25,498 bases of DNA, from assembly GCA_025349905.2 (NCBI GenBank), contig MU624759.1, positions 1-25,498 on the forward strand, in the 5' to 3' direction. Position 1 is the first letter of the stretch. Each line of letters begins with the position of its first letter. The DNA is from Blastocladiella britannica. Taxonomy: Eukaryota; Blastocladiomycota; Blastocladiomycetes; Blastocladiales; Blastocladiaceae. The notes under the pieces are model-generated. The model ran no database searches, was not told where the DNA came from, and saw only the letters and a list, made by a program, of their open reading frames with translations. A program made the position numbers and the translations under genes. This document shows, in pieces, positions 1 to 9,257 of this stretch.

Positions 1-90
1 AGCAGGCGGCAGCCGTGCAGGCGGCGGCTGAGAAGGCGGAGCGCGACGACGATTCTCGCGACCACCCCGAGGGCAACCGACGTTACTCAT
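1..90 (+). CDS. possible 3' end of an upstream gene, cut by the window edge
   Basis: Read on the plus strand in the frame beginning at base 3, this stretch gives an Ala/Glu/Arg/Asp-rich peptide (QAAAVQAAAEKAERDDDSRD and onward) with G/C-ending codons like the real genes here. After about base 90 the composition becomes C/A-rich and loses this bias, so a coding exon may end or be spliced there; the frame has no stop until 267-269. The minus strand is also open from an ATG at 90 to the edge, giving an Arg/Pro-rich peptide with weaker codon bias. I do not recognise a family and cannot decide between the strands. Confidence 0.25.
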
Positions 91-311
91 GTCATAATTT
101 GGCCCACCCAAACCCACCCCAAACCCCCTTCTACCTTCCAACTGGGCTTATACCCCACCCGCTCTCGATTTGCCTTTCCTTTTGGCATACCTGTACAGCA
201 GTCGTACAGGATCGAGATCGCGTTGTTTCAGCTTTTCCCCATTTCCTTGGATTTCCGGATTGGTTGTGACAGGCGTGTTCTTCCTCAATAATAATACAAA
301 CCAAATCAAAA
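91..311 (+). other. leader and presumed promoter of RPC2
   Basis: No convincing coding sequence. The stretch begins C/A-rich (around 110-165), passes through a mixed T-rich part and ends in an AT-rich leader directly before the RPC2 ATG at 312. Short reading frames cross it on both strands but none has the codon bias of the neighbouring genes. It is presumed to hold the RPC2 promoter; I see no clear TATA box. Confidence 0.4.
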
Positions 312-3300
312 ATGATCAAGAGAGAACACGGAGTGCCATTCGAAGAGGCACCCATGGACGTGGACGGGTCGCCCGAGCCCGCCATCGACTGGGCCGACAA
401 CGCACGCTTTGGCGGCAAGGGCCTCAACGCGCCGGTCACTGCTGTGGAGGTAAAATAATAATATACCCAACATAAAACACAAATACTAACCCAGGTAATC
501 ATAACAGGACAAGTGGAAGCTGCTCCCGGCCTTTCTCAAGGTCAAGGGCCTCATCAAGCAGCACGTGGACTCGTTTGACTGGTTTGTGCACCACGGCATG
601 CCGGCCATCGTCAAGGCCAATGCGCGCATCGACTCGGACGTGGACCCGGATTTCTTTCTCGAGTTCACGGGCGTGCGGGTTGGGACTCCCATGATCCTGG
701 ACTCGGTCGGCGCCGCGCCCCGCGCTTTAACCCCACACGAGTGCCGGCTGCGCGACTCGACGTACCACGCGCCGATCCTGGCCGACGTGCGCTACGTGCG
801 CGAAAAGATGGTGGTGCAGCACCGCGACTTGGAGATTGGAAAACTGCCCATCATGCTGCGGTCGTCGCGGTGCGTGCTGTTTGAGAAATCTTTCCCCGAA
901 ATGAGCGCGCTGGGAGAGTGTCCGCTCGACCCCGGCGGGTACTTTGTGGTCAAAGGGTCCGAAAAGGTGGTCCTGGTGCAGGAACAGCTGTCCAAGAACC
1001 GAATCATGGTCGAGGTGGACCGTACGGGCTCGATCGTCGCGTCCGTCACCTCGTCCACCACCCAAGTCAAGTCCAAGACCAACCTGGTCCTCAAGCACCG
1101 CAAACTGCTGGTCAAGTACAACTCATTCACCGAGGACATTCCGGTGGTGATTGTGCTGCGTGGGCTGGGGATGACGTCCGACCTGGAGATAGCGCAAATG
1201 GTCGCTGGCCGCAACGCCGAGCTGCTGGAGCTGCTGACGCCGTCACTCGAGGAGGCCGCGTCGCTCGGGATCCTGACGCAGGCGCAGGCGCTCGATTACA
1301 TGTCGACGCGGTTCAAACCCGTGCGCATGGGCAGCGGCGCCGGCGGCGGGTTCGGTGGCGCATCGTCGTTCCGCGGGCAATTGACGCGGTCCGAGGAGGT
1401 GCTGGAGATGCTGTGCGTGTACGTCCTGGCGCACGTGCCCGTCCGCGGCCTGTTCACCAAGCCCAAGTGCCTGTACCTGGCGCTCATGTGCCGGCGGGTA
1501 CTGCTGTCATCGTCGCAGCAAAACAATGGCGACGACCGCGATTTCCTCGGCAACAAGCGACTGGAGTTGGCGGGCGAGCTGATTGCGCTGCTGTTTGACG
1601 ACGCATTCAAAAAGTACACGGACGACGTCAAGACCGCGATCGACAAGCTGCTCAAGCAAAAAGCACGTGCCAACAAGTTTGACGCGCTCACGCAGCTCAT
1701 GGCCCACCGAATGGTCATCACCAACGGCCTCGCCATGCCGATTTCGTCGGGCAACTGGACCATCAAGCGGTTCAAGATGGACCGCGCGGGCATCACGCAG
1801 GCACTGACGCGGCTGTCGTACGTGTCCGCGCTCGGGATGATGACGCGCATTTCGTCGCAGTTTGAAAAGACCCGGAAAGTCTCAGGCCCGCGGTCGCTGC
1901 AGCCGTCGCAGTGGGGGATGCTGTGCCCGTCCGACACGCCCGAGGGCGAGGCATGTGGGCTGGTCAAGAACCTGGCGCTCATGACCCACATCACCACCAT
2001 GTCGGATGAGGAGCCGATCATTCGGCTGGTGATGGCGCTGGGGGTCCGTGACGCGGGCTTGCTGACGGGCGACGAGCTGCACTCGGGCGCATGGCTAGTG
2101 TTTTTGAACGGCCTGATGGTCGGGATCGTGCACGCGGCCCCACCGTTTGTGGCGGCGTTGCGGCGGCTACGTCGGGCCGGGATTGTCTCGCCGTTCCTGT
2201 CCATCTACACCCAGGCGTCGGTGCGGTCGATTCACTTGGCGTGCGACGGCGGCCGCGTGTGCCGCCCTCTGATCATTGTAGAGAACGGGCAGCCGCGGGT
2301 CACGGCGCTGCACATGCGGCAGCTGGCGGCGGGCACCATGGTCTTTGACGATTTCCTGCGGTGCGGCCTGGTGGAGTACCTGGACGTGAACGAGGAGAAT
2401 GACATTCAGATTGCGCTGTACGAGCGCGACATTGACCCTCGCGCCACCACCCACCTGGAAATCGAGCCGTTCACGGTTCTCGGCGCGGTCGCCGGCCTGA
2501 TTCCGTACCCGCACCACAACCAGTCGCCGCGTAACACGTACCAGTGCGCCATGGGCAAGCAAGCGATGGGCGCGATCGCGTACAACCAGTTTGACCGCAT
2601 GGACACGCTCATGTACCTGCTCGTGTACACGCAGCAGCCGATGGTCAAGACCAAGACCATTGAGCTGATTCACTACGACAAAGTCCCCGCGGGTCACAAC
2701 GCTATGGTCGCGGTCATGTCGTACTCGGGGTACGATATCGAGGACGCGCTGGTGCTCAACAAGGCGTCGCTGGACCGCGGGTTTGGCCGGTGCGTGGTAC
2801 TCAAGAAATCGGCAACACTGCTGAAAAAATACCCCAACTCGACGTTTGACCGGCTGGCGGACCCGATCCCGGGCCTAGCCAAGCACGCGGCGCTCGACGC
2901 GGACGGGATGGCCGCGCCGGGCACCGAGCTCAAGGCCGGGCAAGTGTACGTGAACAAGCAGGTCCCGTCGGCCGGTGGGCCAGGGGCGGCGGCCGCTGGG
3001 GGCGTGGCGGGCATGGTCTCGTTCCGCGACGAGCCGCAGACGTACAAGCTGCCAGTGCCCTCGTACGTGGACAAGGTGCTACTCACGCAAACGCCTGACG
3101 ACTACCAGCTGATCAAGACGCTGCTGCGGCAAGTGCGGCGGCCCGAGCTCGGCGACAAGTTTTCGTCGCGGCACGGGCAAAAGGGCGTCACGGGCCTGAT
3201 TGTCAACCAGGAGGACATGCCGTTCACGGACTTGGGCATTTACCCGGACATTATCATGAACCCGCACGGTTTCCCGTCGCGCATGACGGTCGGCAAGATG

Positions 3301-3867
3301 ATTGAATTGCTGGCGGGCAAAGCCGGCGTGCTGAAAGGCGAGCTGCAGTACGGGACCGCGTTTGGTGGGTCAAAGGTCCACGACATGTCGCAGATCCTGG
3401 TCGAGCACGGGTTCAACTACGCGGGCAAGGACTACGTGACGTCCGGAATCACGGGCGAGCCGCTGTCGGCGTACATTTTCTTTGGGCCGGTCTACTACCA
3501 GAAACTCAAGCACATGGTCATGGACAAGATGCACGCGCGGTCCCGTGGGCCTCGCGCCGTGCTGACGCGGCAGCCGACCGAGGGTCGATCGCGTGACGGT
3601 GGGTTGCGGTTGGGTGAAATGGAGCGCGATTGCTTGATTGGCCACGGCGCATCGCAGCTGTTGCTGGAACGGCTGATGCTGTCGTCGGACGCATTCACCG
3701 CGTCCGTGTGCCAGAAGTGCGGGTTGCTCGGGTACCCGGGCTGGTGCCAGCACTGCAAGTCGGCGGCGGACATGACGTCGATGCAAATCCCGTATGCGGC
3801 CAAGCTGCTGTTCCAGGAGCTGCAGTCCATGAACATTGTGCCCAAGCTGGTGCTGGAGAGCTATTAA
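312..3867 (+). CDS. RPC2: DNA-directed RNA polymerase III subunit RPC2 (second largest subunit)
   Basis: Model: join(312..449, 508..3867), 1165 residues, close to the roughly 1130-1150 of yeast and human orthologues. It is the beta-like catalytic subunit of Pol III, which makes tRNA, 5S rRNA and U6 in the nucleus. Visible landmarks are the lobe/fork segment with [13 protein letters not shown] residues ([20 protein letters not shown]), the [13 protein letters not shown] motif near residue 785, the hybrid-binding [12 protein letters not shown] near 928, and a C-terminal zinc site (CQKC...CQHC) near 1115-1130. The run from [19 protein letters not shown] to [11 protein letters not shown] is typical of Pol III rather than Pol I or II. 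The start adds 46 residues in a first exon rich in acidic residues. The 58-nt intron has a perfect TACTAAC branch site at 484-490; a nearer AG at 493-494 would break the frame. It runs convergent to COPE with 32 bp between the stop codons. Confidence 0.97.
450..507 (+). other. RPC2 intron with consensus branch site
   Basis: Starts GTAAAA and ends ACAG. TACTAAC lies at 484-490, 17 nt before the acceptor AG. Removing the 58 nt joins two phase-0 exons and extends the RPC2 frame upstream without a stop. Confidence 0.85.
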
Positions 3868-3871
3868 ACAA

Positions 3872-3877
3872 AATAAA
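3872..3877 (+). terminator. candidate poly(A) signal of RPC2
   Basis: AATAAA five bases after the RPC2 stop. The COPE stop codon on the other strand is only about 25 bp further, so the two transcripts' 3' ends probably overlap. Confidence 0.45.
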
Positions 3878-3899
3878 GTAATCCTTTTTTTAATTTGAC

Positions 3900-5010
3900 T
3901 TAGGTCGAGTAGTTGGCGGCGGCGCGGTCGAAAGCTGCTGCCTTGGCCGCGAGGTTCTCGGTAAAGGCGTGGCGAGGGAGCAAGGCCCACATTTGTCTGA
4001 TCCACGAAGATGAGTGACCCAATTTGAAAAATGAAAATGAAAAGCCAACGTACGAGATCTGATCCAAGCCCGACCGACCCGCGGTCGCGCCGGCCACCAC
4101 CAAATCGACCTGTGCCTCGGCGCACGCGTGCGGATCCATGGCCACCGCCTCGGCCAGCAGCCGAGCGCCGTCGGCGGGGTTTCCGAGGGCAATGTGGCAC
4201 ACTCCCAGGAGGGTGAGCAGCAGCGGCGAAGCAGCGTAGGTCTGCACCAGTTCATCGAGCCCCCAGCGCGCGTCCTGCAGCTTGGCGCCACCCAGGTGCA
4301 GGTTGACGCGGGCTTCGAGGATCTGCGGGGTCACGGCGTCGTCGGCCACGGCCGCCAGCGCTTGGACTACGGAGGCTGCCAGTGGTGCCTGGTTGAGGGC
4401 CAGGAGGACGTGGACCAGGACCGCGGTTCTATTTTTCGATTTCGTGAGTGAGAGTCATGACGAAAAAAAAAAGAAAGCGTACGCGTCCACGTCCGACTCG
4501 CGCGCCAAAGGAGCCACGGCCGCGTGCGCCGCCGCCAGATCGCCAGTGGCCGCATACCACTCGCCCAGGACCACGCGTGCACGGGCGTTCGTCGACGCGA
4601 CCGGATCGGCCAGCATCGCGGCGGCAGCAGCCACGGCCGAGTCAGTGGCAGAGTTGTCGGCACCAGGAGCAGCAGCGCCGCCAGCAGCTTGCCAGTCAGC
4701 AACAATACGCAAGGCAGCAAACTCGGCGCCCGGAAGTGGGGTGGCCAGGAGCAGATCGCGGGCGTGGGGTGCAGCACGGCCCGAGGCAAGGTGCGCGTAG
4801 CCCACGGCCAGCAGAGACCGGGCGTGGTAGTAGGTCAACGTGGCGTCATTATTCGAGGAAGCAGCAGCGAGGGCGGTCAGTTTGGCGTGGTGGCCGACGT
4901 AGAGCAGGGCGCGGGGGTGGTTGGCTGTTACGTGTTGATCTTTGTGAGTACTTTTCTTTCTTTTTTTCAGGGACGTGTAAGCATATTAATACGGTACCGG
5001 CCGAAGACAT
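3900..5010 (-). CDS. COPE: coatomer subunit epsilon (COPI coat)
   Basis: Model: complement(join(3900..3996, 4054..4428, 4483..4924, 4998..5010)), 308 residues, the usual length for epsilon-COP. This TPR-like helical subunit of the COPI coat binds alpha-COP and acts in Golgi-to-ER retrograde transport. The C-terminus matches the family well: LVVAGATAGRSGLDQIS continues after the last intron into QMWALLPRHAFTENLAAKAA, then FDRAAANYS. The middle holds Ala/Leu-rich helical hairpins (MLLLTLLG-type repeats, then LEARVNLHLGGAKLQDA). Exon phases agree at all three junctions, and all donors begin GTAC (GTACCG, GTACGC, GTACGT). The 13-nt first exon (ATG plus three codons and one base) is the least certain part. 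The last intron (57 nt) keeps the frame open if retained. Confidence 0.9.
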
Positions 5011-5061
5011 CGTTTTTACCTTTGATCGCTTTACGTTTGAAAGAGCATTTTCTTATAACCA
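5011..5061. promoter_or_regulatory. shared 51-bp divergent promoter/leader of COPE and MZT1
   Basis: Only 51 bp separate the two predicted ATG codons, and the sequence is T/A-rich. Both 5' leaders and at least part of both core promoters must lie here or overlap the neighbouring gene's first exon or intron. No clear TATA box is seen. Confidence 0.55.
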
Positions 5062-5335
5062 ATGTCCTCGTCCACGACCAACACCAACACGAACGATCCA
5101 TTGGACGGTACCCTCAGCTCGTTGTGCTTTGGGGTGGTGCCTTGGATACGCACTAACAAGTTATATAACAGTCCTTGCAGATATGTCGGCCCTGCTCAGC
5201 ACTGGGCTCGACCGCGAGACTCTGGCCATCTGCGTGGCACTGTGCGAGGCAGGCGTCAATCCCGAGGCTCTGGCGGCAGTGGTGAAGGAGTTGAGGGCCG
5301 AGGCCAAGGCTGCTTCGGCTTCTACTTCGCTTTAA
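5062..5335 (+). CDS. MZT1: mitotic-spindle organizing protein 1 (MOZART1)
   Basis: Model: join(5062..5107, 5181..5335), 66 residues. The second exon encodes the hallmark MOZART1 helices, with STGLDRETLAICVALCEAG followed by VNPEALAAVVKELRAEA. The family binds the N-terminus of gamma-tubulin complex proteins and is needed to recruit and activate the gamma-tubulin ring complex at spindle poles. The first exon is a Ser/Thr/Asn-rich tail (MSSSTTNTNTNDPLD), as expected for this family's variable N-terminus. The 73-nt intron begins GTACCC and has a CACTAAC branch-like site before TTGCAG. The gene is small enough to be missed by automatic callers. An AATAAA at 5399-5404 is its likely poly(A) signal and lies only a few bases before the next gene's ATG. 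Confidence 0.93.
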
Positions 5336-5412
5336 TGGATTTTTTTTGCTTCACCTCTCCAGTTCTCCTCCAATACCCCATACTGGACCATAGAACACAA
5401 TAAAAAAGATAA

Positions 5413-6627
5413 ATGGAATCGATCAGTCCGACCCTCCACAACCTTGGCGCCTCGAGCATGGCTGCCATCGCCGCACGCCTGGCGTCGCACCCTTTCGACA
5501 CGGTCAAAACCCGCATCATGGCAGATCCCTCTGCCACTGTGCGCTCCGTGGCTGGCAGTAGTGGTGGTTTTGCGTCCACTGCCCGCGCCATTGTTGCCCA
5601 CGATGGTCTTGCAGCTCTGTACCGGTTTGTTAGTCACGTACTGTTATGAACCGATCGATCCCTCGGACTAACTAACTGACCAATCATCACATCAAACTGA
5701 TCGGACGACCAGAGGCTTGCCCATCTCCCTCGCATTCTCCATGCCGGCCGTCTCGGCCTACCTGTGGGTCTATGACGCGTCCAAGGCCGCCATTGACGCC
5801 AACCCACTGTTACCATTCTCTGCCAGTTCCCCGATGACCCATTTCACTGCCGCCATTCTGGGTATATATTTCCTTCACTTGATCATTTCTTTGTATCTCA
5901 CTGGCCGCCACTTCACAATAGCCGAACTGTGCTCGGGCTTGATGTGGACCCCGCTCGAGCTCATCAAGTCCAAACAGCAGTGTTCCATGTCTGCTTCTTC
6001 TTCTTCTTCTTCTTCTTCTTCAACATCGCCATACCCACCCTCAAAATCGGTTCGGGACATTGCCACGCGTATTTATCGCCAGGATGGGTTAATTGGCTTT
6101 GTGAAAGGATACTGGATCTCGATCATGGTCTTTGTGCCATACTCAAGTGCGTCGGTCTGTCCATTTGCTTTTTCTTTGGTGACCACTAATCTGGGTTACC
6201 TTCATTTGCAGTCGTGTACTTTGGGACATACGAGCAGCTCAAGGCCGCATTTGCATCACGCCAACCTCCACCATCACCGCAACCACCAACAACCGACTCG
6301 ATCGGCTTCCGCTCACAACCGCCATCGCTTCCATTCTACGCCTACATGGCTTCCGCTGCGGTTGCCGGAGGCCTTGCTGCCGCCATTTCCAATCCCCTCG
6401 ACCGCATCAAGACCGTGATCCAGGTCTCGGACACCCCCGTGACGGGGCCAACTGCGCGTGCCGGTCGATTGCTGCAGGTGGCGCGCAGTCTGGTCGCGGC
6501 CGAGGGATGGGTCGGCGCGTTCTCTCGAGGGCTCACTAGCCGCGTCATTTGGGCGGTTCCCAACACCGTGGTGGCTATGGCCGTGTACGAAGGACTGAAG
6601 GTCGCGGTGCCGCGAAAAAAATACTGA
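5413..6627 (+). CDS. mitochondrial carrier family (SLC25) protein, substrate unknown
   Basis: Model: join(5413..5624, 5713..5861, 5922..6146, 6212..6627), 333 residues. The three signature motifs of the tripartite family are visible in order: PFDTVK (residues 27-32), PLELIK and PLDRIK, each in the first helix of a roughly 100-residue repeat. It should be a six-helix inner-membrane transporter. A nine-Ser run encoded by TTC/TCT triplets sits in the matrix loop after motif two, and a Pro/Ser-rich insert precedes repeat three. Exon joins restore family features: ALYRGLPISLAF at intron 1, ILAELCSGLMWTPLELIK at intron 2 and VPYSIVYFGTYEQLK at intron 3. The 60-nt second intron has no stop and keeps frame. 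I could not place it in a subfamily. It is convergent to the RhoGAP gene with 67 bp between stops. Confidence 0.92.
5995..6021 (+). repeat. (TTC)9 microsatellite inside the carrier gene
   Basis: Nine perfect TTC units, read as TCT codons for a poly-serine run in the loop after the second carrier signature. The perfect repeat suggests length variation between strains. Confidence 0.85.
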
Positions 6628-6694
6628 ATGATTTGGGCAAGTGCAACTTTTCTTTGCTTTTATATTCCTTGCATCCTCAAAATTGGAACCCACT

Positions 6695-9010
6695 TCACTT
6701 AAAAATGCGTTCTTGGTAGATGCTAGTGGCGTCAAAGTTTGGAAGCTTGAAGTCGAAAAAGTAGCTGATATGCCGTGACAGCAACACCTGGGTAATGGTG
6801 GTCGGGCTATGTACAGTCCGTGGGGAGTGAGTAGGCAGAAACTGCAACAACAAGAAAAGAAAAAAAGAAAAAAAAAGTCATACACATAGGCCGCGTTGAA
6901 CGAGATTGGCGTTTCAATCAAGTTGGAGCCAAAGATCATGGCAAGCGCCGCACGCATCTCGGGTTCCGTGATTTGCTCACCGGTGCCCTCGTTCTTGGGT
7001 GCGTTCTTGGCCGTGATGTGCATGGATTGCAGGGCCAGGATCAACAGGCCCATCGCCGCCTCGTCGAGAGTGTACACCATCAGCCGCACTGCGTTGGCCA
7101 CAAAGTCGGGAAAGGCAATGTGTCCGTCATCGCCCGCGGTCTGAGAGAGTGGATCGGCAGCGACCTTGGCAATAACTGGCCCATTTTTTTTTTTTTTTGT
7201 TGTCGTGTATGAGTGAGGAAAAGGCACATGTAAATGATATTAGTAAATGTAAGATGGTACCCTCAAAGGACGCGTAGTACTCGGGCCCAAACACCCGGTT
7301 GGCACGCAAGAACCGCTTCCACAAGGTGGCCATTTCGTACGGGTGGCAAATCATCTCATTTGTAGACGACGCCCCGAGATGTCCATTATACCAGTGATGT
7401 TCGAGCATTCCGTACTGTTGCACGAAAAACCTCTGGACTTGGTTGTACTCCCACGACTGGCCTACATCGGTGCGATAAAGGCCTTGCGTCTTTGACACCC
7501 GGTCAACGATGATGGAATGGAACAGCCCGTGGATACAGCGCGGGATGAGAACACGGTGGGAGGCCAACGTCGCCCACATTCCCTTTTCAACGCCGAGCAC
7601 CTCATCCGACGGTAACCCTGTCCCGAAAATATCCATCATGAGCGGGTACCGTTCCTGGTCGGGGCGTTTGCGGGCTTTTGCCCACATCTCGCGCGCCGAG
7701 GTCTCGAACATGACTCCGACGACCTTTTCGGTGGTCGCGGCGCCCTGTGCCGTCGATGATGAAACCGGCACCGGCCGCGGCGCGCCGTCCTTTTTGAACG
7801 ACAATAGCCGGAACTTGGAATTGGTGCCGCGGTGAGTCTCGACTTGCTCGGTCACAAACACGGGCACGGGGATCTTTTGGTCGCGGCACTCGACCTGCAC
7901 GGCGGTGCGGATCCGTTCCTGCGCCAGCTTGGAATCGATGGTGTTGTGCACCGAGAAGATCGCCCACACCGTCGGTAAGGTGCCGTACACTTGCGTCGAG
8001 TCCCACTTGCTCATACCGAAGCCAGTACCATCGACCTTGCGCGGCTTGAGCTTGCGCATCAAGCGGCCGACAAACGACGTTGGTTCGAGTGCCGGCGCGG
8101 GCTTGGCGTCGACGACCATCCCCTCTATTTGATAATCTTATTGTCAGCCGAGGGCATGTTGTAGAGATATAATTTGCGCACCGTCATCGTTGGAGTGGGT
8201 ACGCTTGATGGGTTTCTTGAGTGTTGCCCGCTGATCCGCAAACTGCCTGGTGGCCTTTGGCGTAAATGTGGTCGCCGCTTGCTGTTGCTGCTGCTGCTGC
8301 TGCTGCTGGTGCAAGTGCGCGAGCTCCGCGGCCTGCTGCGCGTGCCAGACCCGATCCGCCTCCTGCTCGGCCTCCATCCGCGCATTCTCGCGTGCCTGCG
8401 CCGCCACCGCCTCGGCGTCGTGCCGACCAAACGCCAGAAGCTGCTCCTGCTGCTGCACCGCCGCCTGGGCCTGGGGGTACGGATGATCATGGTACATCGA
8501 GTGCGCGATCAGCGTGGACCCGATCGACGTCGTGTCTTCCTCGGGCCCAAACGGCCCGGTCTGCCGCGTGATCTGCCGGTACGGGTGCTGCTGGTAGTAG
8601 TTCAACGGCTGCTGCAGGGGTACCGTTTGCCGGGTCGGCGAAAATGAAAATTTCTGGCCGGGGAGGACCGGATCCCACACGTATGGAGACGGTGCTGCGG
8701 CTGCCGCCCCTGTCGTACGCCACTTTACTTGTTCACAGGCGCCTTGCGGATCAGGAGCATACTGCTGGAACGGCATAAACACAGGGGGTTGCGGGAGCGG
8801 CGCACATGCGCCCGGGTGCGAGTTGATGTTGTTTTGAAAAGTCTGAAAACGTGCTTGAAACTCGGACCGGTCCAGCGTTACGGGGAACGCGAATTGAAAG
8901 TCGCCGGTCGGCGGTGCGGGCGATCCTGTTCCAGCTTGATTGTTGTTCGTGTTGGGAGGAGGCGGGAGGGGTTGCGGCACAAAGCTGCCTTGGAATTGCG
9001 AGGGAAACAT
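6695..9010 (-). CDS. RhoGAP-domain protein with Gln/Pro-rich N-terminus
   Basis: Model: complement(join(6695..6841, 6886..7175, 7261..8124, 8182..9010)), 709 residues. The C-terminal part reads as a Rho GTPase-activating domain (roughly 440-690). Block by block: IFGTGLPSDEVL resembles the FGVPLEE start; VLIPRCIHGLFHSII leads to GLYRTDV, whose Arg fits the arginine finger; EMATLWKRFLRAN supplies the conserved Lys and Arg; MRAALAMIFGSNLIETP matches the 'VFGPNL' block with its Asn kept but Pro changed to Ser. The first 280 residues are low-complexity (QPLPPPPNTNNN, a Q10 run) with an Ala/Glu/Gln helix, and a Lys/Arg patch (MRKLKPRK) follows. It likely switches off Rho/Cdc42-type GTPases; the target is unknown. 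Intron 3 is only 44 nt; the introns are of 57, 85 and 44 nt. It is divergent from profilin. Confidence 0.72.
8288..8308 (-). repeat. CAG/CTG run coding poly-Gln in the RhoGAP gene
   Basis: Seven perfect CTG triplets on the plus strand, CAG on the coding strand, inside a Q10 tract flanked by His-Leu-His and Ala-Ala. Part of a Gln/Ala-rich helical stretch of the N-terminal region. Confidence 0.85.
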
Positions 9011-9257
9011 TTTTTTATGGATCTGTTCGCGAGAATGAGTAAAATATGGATCCGGCTGAAATAGAAATTCAACTTGAATGCTTGTCGTACTATATGTTCG
9101 GATGCAATGGAGTGGGTGGATCGAAGAGGCGAGGACACGACAAATAAAATTTGATAATGGATCCGTCTATGTATCTAAGCGAGTTTTGGTATTTTGGGAA
9201 GATATCCATGCTCCTCTCCAAAATACGTTTCACATCAATGTGAAATTATATAATAAA
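9011..9257. promoter_or_regulatory. divergent intergenic region between RhoGAP and profilin genes
   Basis: 247 bp of AT-rich sequence between two ATG codons facing away from each other. Near the profilin start it becomes very AT-rich (ATTATATAATAAAATG). An ATG at 9078 is in frame with profilin and uninterrupted, but the codons between are AT-rich and unlike coding exons, so this is treated as leader. A TATGGATC motif occurs near 9016 and similar ATGGATCCG copies near 9047 and 9158. Confidence 0.5.

Noticed and set aside
1296..2204. Long minus-strand reading frame (302 codons) antisense to RPC2
   Set aside because: It is a shadow of the GC-rich RPC2 exon; the plus strand encodes highly conserved Pol III motifs over the same bases. 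The same reasoning removes long antisense frames in CLASP (12666-13553), CNOT9/ureohydrolase (21843-22931) and others.
4944..4970. Plus-strand GTGAGT...TTTTTTTCAG that looks like a perfect 27-nt intron
   Set aside because: It lies inside the first COPE intron on the opposite strand, has no plus-strand exons on either side and is too short for the introns of this genome.
9078..9257. Upstream in-frame ATG extending profilin by 60 residues
   Set aside because: The codons are AT-rich and unlike the gene's exons, the predicted peptide is not profilin-like, and the ATG at 9258 fits the family's N-terminus.
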